Below are positions 33,078-41,832 of a stretch of DNA of 42,574 bases, in pieces. Every line of letters starts with the position of its first letter. Position 1 is the first letter of the stretch. The position numbers and the translations under genes are program-made. Source of the DNA: Desulfosudis oleivorans (GTDB lineage: Bacteria > Desulfobacterota > Desulfobacteria > Desulfobacterales > SURF-7); contig DYJD01000024.1 of NCBI GenBank assembly GCA_020723325.1, positions 76,906 through 119,479 on the forward strand. The letters are read 5' to 3'. Under the pieces are notes generated by a model that saw only the letters and a program-made list of their open reading frames with translations, was not told the DNA's origin and searched no databases.

Positions 33078-33754
33078 AATATTATCCCATAAATCTCGAT
33101 ATTCGCGGCCGGCGGTGCTTGGTGGTGGGCGGCGGCAGTGTGGCCACCCGCAAAGTTCACGGCTTGGTCAACTGCGGGGCGGCGGTACAGGTGGTCAGCC
33201 CGGAATTCACAAAAGAAATCGAGGAGCTTGCCGCAGCCGGTAAGATTACCTTGACAAAGCGCGGCTATTGCTCCGCTGATCTCAGCGGCATGTTTCTCGT
33301 GATCGGCGCAACCAGTGACGGGTGTTTGAACCGCAACATCAGCGCCGAAGCCGCCCGTTTGAATATGCTATGCAACATTGCCGACCTGCCCGCGGCCTGC
33401 AATTTCATCCTGCCGGCCGTTGTTGAGCGGGGGGACCTGATCATTGCCGTCTCCACTTCCGGCAGCAGTCCGGCTTTTGCGAGAGAAATCCGCCGGGAAC
33501 TGGAGCGCCGGTTCGGCGAGGAATATGCTGAATTGCTGCGCCTCATGGGCGCCATCCGCAAGCGGCTGCTGGGAACGGAACACGCCCCGGAAGCGCATAA
33601 ACCGCTTTTCGAAGCCTTGATCAGCGGCGGGCTTTTGGAGAAAATCCGGGCCGGGGATGAAGCCGAGATCAACATGTTATTGAACAGGGTGCTGGGGGAG
33701 GGATTTCAGCTTGATTCATTGCAGGCCCAATACGAGAACGAACAGGCCGGATAA
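33074..33754 (+). CDS. Precorrin-2 dehydrogenase / sirohydrochlorin ferrochelatase (Met8/CysG-N type)
   Basis: 226 residues, the length of the stand-alone Met8p-like enzyme. NAD-binding segment RCLVVGGGSVATRKVHGL at the N-terminus, CNIADLPAACNFILPAVVERGDL in the middle (split region), and STSGSSPAFAREIRRELE toward the C-terminus. It oxidises precorrin-2 to sirohydrochlorin and may insert iron to give siroheme, the cofactor of sulfite and nitrite reductases. It overlaps the MBL-fold gene by 4 bp and is followed by cytochrome assembly and hemA genes: a tetrapyrrole cluster. Confidence 0.93.
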   Translation: MKYYPINLDIRGRRCLVVGGGSVATRKVHGLVNCGAAVQVVSPEFTKEIEELAAAGKITLTKRGYCSADLSGMFLVIGATSDGCLNRNISAEAARLNMLCNIADLPAACNFILPAVVERGDLIIAVSTSGSSPAFAREIRRELERRFGEEYAELLRLMGAIRKRLLGTEHAPEAHKPLFEALISGGLLEKIRAGDEAEINMLLNRVLGEGFQLDSLQAQYENEQAG

Positions 33755-33781
33755 AAAAGATCTGCGGGAAAGGCGGACGGA

Positions 33782-34603
33782 ATGTATTGGTTGAACGTTT
33801 TCACCATTCTTTTATATTTCCTCAGTTCGGTGCTATATGCCGTTTATTTTTTCTTTCAGAAAAAGGCTGTGCAAAGGGCCGGCTATGCTGTATTGCTGAC
33901 CGGATTCCTGCTCCATTCGGTTCTGATCGGAGCCGCCCTGGTCACGGCCCAGGCTTTTCCGGCCCGCAATCTCTCAGAGACACTTTCCATTTCCGCCTGG
34001 GCCGTGGCCGGTGTTTTTTTATTGCTGCGCTATAAATTCGATCTAAGAGTATTGGGTATATATGCCGCCCCCCTGGCTGCCGTGACCATGCTGGTTTCGG
34101 CCCTGCTGCCCAATCAGCCCAGGGAAGCCGTCACTTTGTTTAAAAGCTTGTGGTTGACGATCCATGTGATCATTATTTTTTTAGGGGAAGCGGCGTTTGC
34201 CCTGGCCTGCGGTATCGGAATTTTTTACTTGATTCAGGAGCATGCCATCAAGAGCAAGCGGCATGGATTTTTTTATAAACGGCTGCCTTCCCTGGATCTT
34301 TTGGATTCCACCGGCTATGCCTGCATTGTGGTGGGGTTTATCCTGCTCACCATGGGATTGATTGTCGGCTTTGTCTATGCGGAGTCGGTTTGGGGAAGAT
34401 TCTGGTCCTGGGATACCAAGGAGGTCTGGTCGGTGATTTCCTGGCTGGTGTATGTGGCCCTGCTGCACCAGCGCATGACCGTGGGCTGGCGGGGCCGGCG
34501 GGCCGCCATCATGGCGATTATCGGTTTCGGCGCCCTGTTGTTCACTTTTTTCGGCGTTAATTTTCTGCTCAAGGGGCATCATGGTGATTTTACGAAATTC
34601 TGA
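33782..34603 (+). CDS. Cytochrome c assembly protein, CcsA/CcsB (ResC) family
   Basis: 273 residues with about eight membrane helices. The WWD heme-handling motif is WGRFWSWDTKEVW near residue 205, and conserved histidines flank it. In system II cytochrome c biogenesis this protein passes heme out of the membrane; close relatives beside hemA (HemX) tune heme synthesis instead. Here it lies between the siroheme gene and hemA, so the HemX-like role is as likely as cytochrome maturation. AAGGCGG precedes the ATG. Confidence 0.87.
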   Translation: MYWLNVFTILLYFLSSVLYAVYFFFQKKAVQRAGYAVLLTGFLLHSVLIGAALVTAQAFPARNLSETLSISAWAVAGVFLLLRYKFDLRVLGIYAAPLAAVTMLVSALLPNQPREAVTLFKSLWLTIHVIIIFLGEAAFALACGIGIFYLIQEHAIKSKRHGFFYKRLPSLDLLDSTGYACIVVGFILLTMGLIVGFVYAESVWGRFWSWDTKEVWSVISWLVYVALLHQRMTVGWRGRRAAIMAIIGFGALLFTFFGVNFLLKGHHGDFTKF

Positions 34604-34674
34604 ATCACGGCCGGGGACGCGGGAGGAAGACAATATATTTTAACAGCGGAGATAGCAGGTTAAAAGCTGAGACA

Positions 34675-35958
34675 ATGAATGCAAGCCAAGCGCAAATCAT
34701 CTTGATGGGTTTGAATCATAAAACCGCAGCGGTGGAGGTACGCGAATGCGTCGCCTTTTCCCAGGAGGAGACGGTTGATTCCTTGCTGAAGTTAAAGGCC
34801 CAGCCGGCCATCAGCGAATTGATCATCATCTCCACCTGCAACCGGGTGGAGATCCTCATGGCTGCCAATGACCGGCAGGCAGCCATTGCCGCCGTGATGA
34901 CGCATATATCGGAATCCAAACAAATCACCGGCCCGGCCTTGGAAAAGGCTTTATATGTGCATGTGAATGAAGCGGCTGTGCGGCATCTGTTCATGGTGGC
35001 GGCCAGCCTTGACTCCATGATCATCGGCGAGCCGCAGATTCTGGGGCAGATCAAGGACGCCTACCAGGTTGCCGCTGATCAACAAACCGCCGGTGTACTG
35101 CTGAATCGTTTGCTGCATCGGGCTTTTTTTATCGCCAAAAAGGTCCGCAGTGAGACCGGCATCGGTGACAGTGCTGTTTCCGTGAGCTATGCGGCGGTGG
35201 AACTGGCCCGTAAAATTTTCGGCGACCTGGCTGATAAACAAGTGCTGTTGATCGGCGCCGGTGAAATGGCCGAGCTGGCCGTGGAACATTTGCTCCGGCA
35301 GCGGGTGGGCGCCATTTTTGTGGCCAACCGGACCTTCAAGCGCGGAGTTGAGCTGGCCGAGCGTTTCAAGGGCCAGGCCATCCGTATGGAAGAAGTCAAT
35401 GAGCACCTGACCCGGGTGGATATCATCATCAGTTCCACCGGTGCGCCGGGCTATATGATCACCGGCCCCCAGGTGAAGGAAAAAATGCGCAGCCGCAAGA
35501 ATCGTCCGCTTTTTTTTATCGATATTGCCGTGCCGCGGGATATTGATCCTGCCATCAACCGCATCAACAACGCCTATGTGTATGACATCGACGACCTGAA
35601 AGGGGTGATCGACGAGAATATCGATGAGCGCAAAAAAGAAGCTGTCAAGGCCGAGCGCATGGTGGAAGAGGCGGTGATCAAATTCCAGGAATGGGTCAAC
35701 AACCTAGATGTTGTGCCGACCATTGTGGATCTGCGCCAGAAGGTGGAAGGCATCGTAAAAAGCGAGCTGGAAAAAACCCTGCATGGTCTGAAGCACCTGT
35801 CCGAGACCGACCGTGCCGCTGTAAACCGCATGGCGGATGCGCTGGTAAAAAAGCTTCTGCATGATCCGGCATTGTACCTCAAAAGTGAGGGCAGCCAAGG
35901 TGATCGGGCGGTCTCGGTGGATATAATCCGCAAATTATTTCGTTTGGACGAGACCTGA
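34675..35958 (+). CDS. hemA: Glutamyl-tRNA reductase
   Basis: 427 residues, full length. LNHKTAAVEVRE at the N-terminus, the catalytic cysteine in ISTCNRVEI, MIIGEPQILGQIK, the NADPH-binding LIGAGEMAELAVEHL and the conserved RNRPLFFIDIAVPRDIDP. A long helical dimerisation region ends the protein. It reduces the activated glutamate of glutamyl-tRNA to glutamate-1-semialdehyde, the first step of the C5 tetrapyrrole route. The gene is 71 bp after the CcsA-like gene, in the same run as the siroheme enzyme. Confidence 0.96.
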   Translation: MNASQAQIILMGLNHKTAAVEVRECVAFSQEETVDSLLKLKAQPAISELIIISTCNRVEILMAANDRQAAIAAVMTHISESKQITGPALEKALYVHVNEAAVRHLFMVAASLDSMIIGEPQILGQIKDAYQVAADQQTAGVLLNRLLHRAFFIAKKVRSETGIGDSAVSVSYAAVELARKIFGDLADKQVLLIGAGEMAELAVEHLLRQRVGAIFVANRTFKRGVELAERFKGQAIRMEEVNEHLTRVDIIISSTGAPGYMITGPQVKEKMRSRKNRPLFFIDIAVPRDIDPAINRINNAYVYDIDDLKGVIDENIDERKKEAVKAERMVEEAVIKFQEWVNNLDVVPTIVDLRQKVEGIVKSELEKTLHGLKHLSETDRAAVNRMADALVKKLLHDPALYLKSEGSQGDRAVSVDIIRKLFRLDET

Positions 35959-36088
35959 CCGGCTCAAGCATATTCCAATAATATCATCTGTTTTATGCCC
36001 AATTTTGCCCTTTACAAAGCCCCTGAAAGCTGGTAGCTTCAAACCTTTAGAATGATCAACCACGTTCATTCTGGATGGGAAATGATTT

Positions 36089-36451
36089 ATGAAAAAAAAG
36101 GACCTACAATTTTTCAAGGAGCTTCTGGCCAAACGCCTCGAGGATCTGATGAATCAGGCCGATGATACGGTTTCCGGTATGATCACGTCAAAGGAAAGCT
36201 TTCCAGACCCCACAGACAGAGCCTCCCATGAGTCCAACCGCAATTTCATGCTGCGCATCCGGGATCGCGAAAACAAATTGATCAAGAAAATCAGCCAGGC
36301 ACTGGAACGTATCGAGGCCGGGACATTCGGAATCTGCGAGAGCTGCGAAGAAGAGATCGGCATTGAACGGCTGAAAGCCAGACCGGTTACCACACAATGC
36401 ATTGAATGCAAAACCAAGGAAGAGGCTTTGGAAAAAGCCCTTGGATTATGA
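36089..36451 (+). CDS. dksA: DksA/TraR-family RNA polymerase-binding factor
   Basis: 120 residues. A helical hairpin (residues about 8-75) would enter the polymerase secondary channel, and the zinc finger CESC...CIEC is at about 86-109. The acidic tip motif DPTDRASHE is present in the coiled-coil turn. It works with ppGpp to adjust transcription. An inverted repeat AGAATGA/TCATTCT (36049-36072) lies in the leader. The end overlaps a possible start of the PHP gene. Confidence 0.94.
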   Translation: MKKKDLQFFKELLAKRLEDLMNQADDTVSGMITSKESFPDPTDRASHESNRNFMLRIRDRENKLIKKISQALERIEAGTFGICESCEEEIGIERLKARPVTTQCIECKTKEEALEKALGL

Positions 36452-36458
36452 TGCCATT

Positions 36459-37355
36459 GTGAAAATCGATCTGCATGTTCATTCCACTGCTTCGGACGGG
36501 ACTTTTACTCCGGCCGAAATCCTGGCCCGGGCAAAACAGCTCGGCCTTGCTGCTGTAGCCATCACCGATCACGATTCCATTGCGGGCAGCCGCGCTGCTC
36601 TGGCCCATGGGCTCCCCCCCGGGCTCAAGTTTCTAACCGGTGTGGAGATTAGCGCCGGCCCGCCGCCGACCTTTCCCCACAAAGGCAGTCTGCATATTCT
36701 GGGTTACGGCTTTGCGCTGGATGACCCAAACCTGAAGGCCGCCCTGTTGCAGCTCCAGGAAGCCCGCCAGAATCGCAATCCGGAAATTCTGGCGCGCCTA
36801 AAAAAAATCGGGATTCACCTGACCTTGGAGGAAGTAAGTGCCCATGCCGGTGAAGGGCAATTGGGCCGACCCCATATCGGCCGGCTCATGGTTGCCAAGG
36901 GCATCGTGCCCAGCATGGATGCGGCTTTTGATCTATACCTCGGCAAGGGCAAGCCGGCTTATGTGGATAAATATCGCATTCCTTGTGAGCACGCCATCGA
37001 ACTCATCCGCAAGGCCGGCGGTGTTGCGGTATTGGCCCATCCGGGCTTGCTCCAGCCCCCCGGCGCGCAACCGGATGCCATTCCGGGTTTGGTGGAAACC
37101 TTGGTCGCCCAGGGGCTCGAGGGGCTGGAAGTGTACTACCCTGACCATACCCTGGACCAGACCTCCGGGTACATTGCCCTGGCGGAACGCCATGGTTTAC
37201 TCCTGACCGGCGGAAGCGATTTTCACGGCAAAATGCAGGATGATATTGAGATGGGCACGGGAAAAGGCACACTGCAAATTCCTTTTGAACTGTTCGAGCG
37301 TCTCAACCAGCGCATCACCGGCAACCGATTACGTGAAGGCATGGCGAGGGCCTGA
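36459..37355 (+). CDS. PHP domain phosphoesterase
   Basis: About 298 residues from the GTG at 36459, which gives VKIDLHVHSTASDG at the extreme N-terminus, as PHP proteins normally begin. The ATG at 36402 would add 19 residues and overlap dksA by 50 bp; neither start has a strong ribosome binding site. Metal-binding motifs: HVHSTASDG, ITDHDSI, LAHPG and GSDFHG. Relatives act on 3',5'-nucleoside bisphosphates or RNA 5' ends (YciV/RnaM type). Its stop overlaps the rnc start by 1 bp (TGATG), linking it to RNA metabolism genes. Confidence 0.9.
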   Translation: MKIDLHVHSTASDGTFTPAEILARAKQLGLAAVAITDHDSIAGSRAALAHGLPPGLKFLTGVEISAGPPPTFPHKGSLHILGYGFALDDPNLKAALLQLQEARQNRNPEILARLKKIGIHLTLEEVSAHAGEGQLGRPHIGRLMVAKGIVPSMDAAFDLYLGKGKPAYVDKYRIPCEHAIELIRKAGGVAVLAHPGLLQPPGAQPDAIPGLVETLVAQGLEGLEVYYPDHTLDQTSGYIALAERHGLLLTGGSDFHGKMQDDIEMGTGKGTLQIPFELFERLNQRITGNRLREGMARA

Positions 37356-38056
37356 TGCCCATGGAGATTAAAACCATTGAAAAAAATCTTGGTTATCGCT
37401 TCCGGCAGAAAACTCTGCTGCAGAAAGCGCTCTGCCACAGTTCCTATGTGAATGAACAACCCCTGGAAGGCCTGCAGAACAACGAACGCCTGGAATTCCT
37501 CGGTGATGCCGTATTAAACCTGATTGCCGGACACATTCTGATGGAGGAATATCCTGAGGTCAAGGAAGGGGAACTTTCCCGGATGCGGGCCGGCCTGGTA
37601 AACGAAACCCAGCTCGCCGCCATTGCCCGCAACCTGGATTTGGGCGCGCATATTTTGCTGGGAAAAGGAGAAATTCAAACCAACGGCTGTGATAAAAATT
37701 CAATCCTGGCCAACACCCTGGAAGCCGTTATCGCCGCGGTTTATCTGGATGGCGGCTTTAAAACAGCTTTTCGCCTGATTCAAAAGCATTTTGCCGAAGT
37801 TTTCAACTCCCTGTCTTTTTTCACAGTGGACCAGGATTACAAAAGCCGTTTACAGGAACTGGTTCAGACAACCTTGAAAGTGATTCCCCACTATAAAATC
37901 GTTGAGGAAACCGGTCCGGATCATGACAAGACCTTTACCGTTCAATTGAAAGTCCAGGATGTCGTCACCCGGGGCAGAGGGAAGAGCAAAAAAGCCGCAG
38001 AGCAAAACGCGGCCCGGCAATATCTTGAGCTGATGGATTCCAAGGCTGGGGAATGA
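37355..38056 (+). CDS. rnc: Ribonuclease III
   Basis: 233 residues. The signature NERLEFLGDAVL lies near residues 42-53, and the second catalytic stretch is LANTLEAVIAAVYLDGGF. The dsRNA-binding domain fills about residues 158-228 (KSRLQELVQTTLK, GRGKSKKAAEQNAAR). It cuts double-stranded RNA such as rRNA precursors. Its start overlaps the PHP stop by one base and a radical SAM gene follows 37 bp later. Confidence 0.96.
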   Translation: MPMEIKTIEKNLGYRFRQKTLLQKALCHSSYVNEQPLEGLQNNERLEFLGDAVLNLIAGHILMEEYPEVKEGELSRMRAGLVNETQLAAIARNLDLGAHILLGKGEIQTNGCDKNSILANTLEAVIAAVYLDGGFKTAFRLIQKHFAEVFNSLSFFTVDQDYKSRLQELVQTTLKVIPHYKIVEETGPDHDKTFTVQLKVQDVVTRGRGKSKKAAEQNAARQYLELMDSKAGE

Positions 38057-38093
38057 AAATCCCGGCATTGGGCCTATTTACCCAACCATCACA

Positions 38094-39110
38094 GTGATCG
38101 CAAAACCATTCATCATACCGGTCTTCATCCCCCATTTGGGCTGCCCGCACCGCTGTGTTTTTTGTGACCAGGCCGCCATCACCGGCCATACGGTATCCCC
38201 GCTTACCGCCGGGCGGTTTCAGGAGCAGGTGGACAGCTTTTTAGCATATCCGCACCGCCGGGCCGGGGAAGTTCAAATCGCTTTTTACGGCGGAAATTTT
38301 TTAGGCCTTTCACCCCGGTATTTTGTGACATTGCTGGAATATGCCCAGGCCTATGTGGACTGCCGAAAGGTCCACAGCATCCGCTTCTCCACCCGCCCGG
38401 AAACCATTCAACCGCACGCCATGCAGATCGTAAGCCGGTTTGCCGTCAGCACCATCGAACTCGGGGTCCAGTCCATGGACGGCCAGGTATTGACCCTTGT
38501 TAAACGCGGCCATACGCCGGCGGATACGATTCAGGCTGTAAGTCGTTTAAAAGCGAATAACTACCGGATCGGTTTGCAGATGATGGTGGGACTGCCCGGC
38601 GACACCGGCGCACCTTCCCTGGCCACGGCCCGGGAACTGATTTGCCTGGCGCCGGATTTTGTACGTATTTATCCCACCGTGGTGCTGGCCCGCAGCCCCT
38701 TGGCAGAATGGTTCAAGCAGGGAGAATATCAGCCCTTGTCCTTGGAAAAAAGCGTAACCCTGGTGAAGGAACTTTATCTTTTATTCAAAGACAACGGAAT
38801 TCCGGTGTTGCGTATGGGTTTGCAGGCCACGGAGACGCTCAACATCTTGGCCGGTCCGTTTCATCCCGCCTTTGGTCATCTTGTACAGGCAGAGCTTTTT
38901 CTAGATCAAGCCGTGGCGGCCCTGAAAAATGTTCCCCAGGGGCGGAAGCTGGTAACCATTTTGGTGCATCCACGCAGTGTGGCGCGCATGCGCGGCGAGA
39001 AAAACAGAAATGTGAAAATTTTACAACAACTTTTTCAACCGGAAAGGCTGGTCATCCGGCCGGATGAAAATATCCCTGAAGACCGGGTGGTGGTTCCGTC
39101 AGCCGACTGA
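38094..39110 (+). CDS. Radical SAM protein (Elp3-like fold group)
   Basis: 338 residues from the GTG at 38094. A CPHRCVFC cluster motif (Cx3Cx2C) lies at about residues 17-24, and FYGGNF and STRPETIQP are typical of the Elp3/HemN-like radical SAM branch. IELGVQSMDGQVLTLVKRGHT and LQMMVGLPGD complete the barrel motifs. No acetyltransferase domain follows, so it is not full Elp3. Its product is unknown. It probably belongs to the same transcript as rnc. The last 12 bp overlap the convergent universal stress protein gene. Confidence 0.87.
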   Translation: MIAKPFIIPVFIPHLGCPHRCVFCDQAAITGHTVSPLTAGRFQEQVDSFLAYPHRRAGEVQIAFYGGNFLGLSPRYFVTLLEYAQAYVDCRKVHSIRFSTRPETIQPHAMQIVSRFAVSTIELGVQSMDGQVLTLVKRGHTPADTIQAVSRLKANNYRIGLQMMVGLPGDTGAPSLATARELICLAPDFVRIYPTVVLARSPLAEWFKQGEYQPLSLEKSVTLVKELYLLFKDNGIPVLRMGLQATETLNILAGPFHPAFGHLVQAELFLDQAVAALKNVPQGRKLVTILVHPRSVARMRGEKNRNVKILQQLFQPERLVIRPDENIPEDRVVVPSAD

Positions 39111-39635
39111 TTCATCCGGCAGGCGCACCATCAGCACCGGGGTCCGGGAACGGCGCAGCACACGTTCGGCTGTGCTGCCGATGGGTTTGTCCGACAGGGG
39201 GCCGTGGCCGTGACTGCCGATAACGATAATATCGCACCCTTGGTTTTTGGTTAAAGCAAGGATTTGCTCCACCGGATCACCGGACTGAATGATGATCTCA
39301 TCGCACACACAGGGCTGGTCCCCCATGCCGCCGGCCACACTGCCGCAGAAATTGTTCAACACACGCCGGATGGTTTCACTTTTCTTCTGTTTGCCGATCA
39401 AGGCCAGACGGGCATCCTCGACTTGCTGGCGTTTGATTTCCTCAAGCTGCTCGGCACCCACATGGCCGATGAGTTTTTCTTCAAGGGCCGCATCCTCAAT
39501 GAGCACATGCAGGATAATCAAATGGGCCTCATACAGATTGGCCAGGCTGACGGCGTAGGAAAAGGCGTAACGGGCGTTTTCGGAAAGATCGGTGGCGAAC
39601 AGTATTTTGTTGATTTTCATCTGGGGGATGGACAT
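39099..39635 (-). CDS. Universal stress protein (UspA family)
   Basis: 178 residues from the ATG at 39635, which has GAGGA 6 bp upstream and begins MSIPQMKINKILFATDLSENA; the 38-residue extension to 39749 has no such site. The UspA fold is clear. The ATP-binding pattern is GSHGHGPLSDKPIGSTAERVL (G-2x-G-9x-G-S/T), so it should bind ATP. An insertion of about 30 residues in the middle contains two cysteines (FCGSVAGG, QPCVCDE). Such proteins respond to starvation or oxidative stress. Confidence 0.92.
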   Translation of the reverse strand: MSIPQMKINKILFATDLSENARYAFSYAVSLANLYEAHLIILHVLIEDAALEEKLIGHVGAEQLEEIKRQQVEDARLALIGKQKKSETIRRVLNNFCGSVAGGMGDQPCVCDEIIIQSGDPVEQILALTKNQGCDIIVIGSHGHGPLSDKPIGSTAERVLRRSRTPVLMVRLPDESVG

Positions 39636-40038
39636 GGTTATCCTCATTTCAGAAAAGGCGTAGGCCTGCTCAACGTTATTTGCAATCCAATGGTTTATAA
39701 TGGAGAACAGGCCGAAATATCTGGAGTGGGCCTTTTTCCGAAACAGCATCTTATTCTGTTATGAGCGACTTGTAAATCCTAAAAATGCAAAAAAATTATT
39801 GCGAATCCGGATTGACAGTTCGGGCTGTTCGGCATAGTAGATGAAAACGGCTTACGGATGAAGGCCGCCCTGCCTGATATGCAAAACTCCCCGCAGTTGC
39901 AGTCGCAATAACAGGATCTGAACCTTATCAAAAAACGGCCTTGATCATCGTTTCGGCCATCCTCCTTTGTGGGAGCGGCTTCCAGCCGCTATAAGGCCGA
40001 AACGTTGACCAAGGCCCCAAAAAACAGAGGAGGATATT
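39636..40038. other. Divergent intergenic region with nested inverted repeat
   Basis: 403 bp between the universal stress protein and the papain-family gene. It contains the nested hairpin at 39937-40016. A candidate promoter toward the peptidase has TTGACA at 39812-39817 and a weak TAGTAG at 39835-39840. The remainder looks non-coding. Confidence 0.5.
39937..40016. repeat. REP hairpin nested inside a 22-bp inverted repeat
   Basis: Outer arms at 39937-39958 and 39995-40016 match at 20 of 22 positions as inverted repeats. Between them is a REP-like hairpin (GCGGCT/AGCCGC within 39968-39994) nearly identical to 26581-26607. The whole 80-bp unit could fold as one long two-level hairpin, ending about 14 bp before the ribosome binding site of the peptidase gene. 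Confidence 0.8.
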
Positions 40039-40959
40039 ATGTTTCTGATGCAGAAAGCCGTGTTTATTGAACAGCAAAATGTCTCTTTCGGCACCGGCTG
40101 GCTGCCGCCTTTGCCGGATTTGCGCGATTATACCGATGAAAAGCCGGAGCTTGCGGATTTGGTAAAAAAAATTGGCTTTGATCCCCAGGGCGCCGTCGAA
40201 CCGGCGCTGCCGGAAAATACGGATCTCACGGAATGGTGTGCGCCCATTGAGAATCAAAAAACCCTGGGGGCCTGTTCCGCCCATGCCGCCGTGGGAATGG
40301 TGGAATACTTTGCCAAGCGCGCCCATCAAAAATATCTCGACGGCTCGCGGTTGTTTATTTACAAGGCGACCCGCAACCTGATGGGCACCATCGGTGATAC
40401 CGGTGCCTGGCTGCGCAACGCCATGGGCGCCTTGTCCCTATGCGGCGTGCCGCCGGAAAAGTATTGGCCGTATACAGATGCCAAGCCGGATTTTGATGCA
40501 GAGCCGCCGGCCTTTGTGTATGCCGTGGCGGATAATTTTGAAGCCTTGCGCTATTTTTGCCATGATCCGGCCCAGAATACCATTCCGGCGGATCAGGTGC
40601 TGGCCAGCGTGAAAAAATATCTGGCTGCCGGCATTCCGGCCATTTTCGGCTTTTTCGGGTTTCCATCCTTTGGCCAAACCGATGTACCGGGCGGAATTCC
40701 CTATCCGGCGCCGGACGAAAGCGCCCAGTGGGGTCATGCTGTCATGGCCGTGGGCTATGACAATGGCATCAAAATCACCAATCTGAAAAGCAACCAAACC
40801 ACGGTGGGGGCCCTGAAAATCCGCAATTCCTGGGGAACCGAATGGGGTCAGAGCGGTTACGGCTGGCTGCCCTATGACTATGTATTGAACCGGCTGGCCA
40901 TTGATTTCTGGTCCTTGCTGCGGATGGAGTGGTTGGATACCAATCAATTCGGGCTGTAA
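40039..40959 (+). CDS. Papain-family (C1) cysteine peptidase
   Basis: 306 residues. Catalytic triad segments are in order: Cys in NQKTLGACSAHAAVGMVEY (glutamine of the oxyanion hole precedes it), His in WGHAVMAVGYD and Asn in IRNSWGTEWGQSGYGWLPY. No signal peptide is visible and there is only a short N-terminal pro-like segment (about 60 residues, LPDLRDYTDE), so it may be cytoplasmic or released by another route. GGAGGA lies before the ATG. The gene stands alone behind a large hairpin element. Substrate unknown. Confidence 0.92.
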   Translation: MFLMQKAVFIEQQNVSFGTGWLPPLPDLRDYTDEKPELADLVKKIGFDPQGAVEPALPENTDLTEWCAPIENQKTLGACSAHAAVGMVEYFAKRAHQKYLDGSRLFIYKATRNLMGTIGDTGAWLRNAMGALSLCGVPPEKYWPYTDAKPDFDAEPPAFVYAVADNFEALRYFCHDPAQNTIPADQVLASVKKYLAAGIPAIFGFFGFPSFGQTDVPGGIPYPAPDESAQWGHAVMAVGYDNGIKITNLKSNQTTVGALKIRNSWGTEWGQSGYGWLPYDYVLNRLAIDFWSLLRMEWLDTNQFGL

Positions 40960-40998
40960 GAGATTTTGAAAAATTTATCTATAGCTTTTCGTGCGCGT

Positions 40999-41050
40999 GC
41001 TCGTAATCGGCTGCTGATCCATTAATATCGTCCGTCATCCGATTACGAGC
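40999..41050. repeat. Palindrome at the edge of the transposase region
   Basis: GCTCGTAATCGG (40999-41010) and CCGATTACGAGC (41039-41050) are perfect 12-bp inverted repeats, 28 bp apart. The right arm joins directly to the sequence GCGAAAGGCTTC that begins every transposase copy here, so it may be the end of the element or its target. Confidence 0.65.
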
Positions 41051-41160
41051 GAAAGGCTTCTATTGCATAGTGTGGGCGTGATTGAGCTAAATTCTTGACT
41101 GTGTAGATTTCGATTTTAAAAAAGCAGCAGGTTTTTGATCCCATTCGCTGGTGAAATAGA

Positions 41161-41826
41161 TCATTCCGTAAGACGCTTCAAGGAGTATAGCCCTTTCAAG
41201 CCCGAGATGGGCTTGGGCTTTTTCTCCTTGGCGGAGGGGAATAGCTCCTTGACCCGCAAATATTGTTGCCGCACAAAGTCCTTTGAGCCGATAATGCCGG
41301 AATCTGTAAAATAGCGCGTGCGATAAATGAATCGATCGGTGCGGGTGATCCGGTAGTCTTTTTTCCGCTCCTTTTCCACGGTTTTCTGTTCAATACCTTT
41401 TCCTTTTTCACCCTTCTTAATAGCTCCGGCTTCATACAAAAATTTTCGATAAAGACGCAAACGTTCTTTGGCATCCAATACTCCGAACTCCCTCAGGCCA
41501 AAATCCAGGGAAAGAAAATCCCCCTTATTTTTCTGTTGGACATGATAGCCGATGGAATTCCAGCGGTAATCCTCGGGTTTCGCCACCAGCCCGGCCCGCA
41601 CCGGATTAAGATCGATATAGGCCAGGCAGTTGATTAGGGTTTCGCCCTTTTCCACGATCAGGCTTTTGAAGCGCTCGCCCCAGAAAAAGCCCCGGCGGCC
41701 ATGGCGTTTGTTGTAAAAACGGGAAAAGGTCTGCTTGAGTTCCTTGCAAAATTCGGAAAGGCTGGTCCATTTTTGTTTCAGAAACGGAATCTGGCCGTCC
41801 AGACAGATCTTGTCCTTACCATGCAA
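41161..41826 (-). pseudogene. REP-associated (Y1/HUH-type) transposase, 5'-truncated
   Basis: The frame gives 221 residues matching the C-terminal part of a REP-associated tyrosine transposase: FSRFYNKRHGRRGFFWGERFKSLIV, LINCLAYIDLNPVRAGLV and YRWNSIGY are family features. The N-terminal HUH metal-binding domain is missing. Upstream codons continue into a non-homologous 125-bp segment (41833-41957) with no ATG in frame before a stop, and the only start is a TTG with no ribosome binding site. It is therefore a fragment, probably dead. The Tyr in RFYNKRH may be the catalytic one. A palindrome lies beyond its 3' end. Confidence 0.85.
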
Positions 41827-41832
41827 GAGTAG

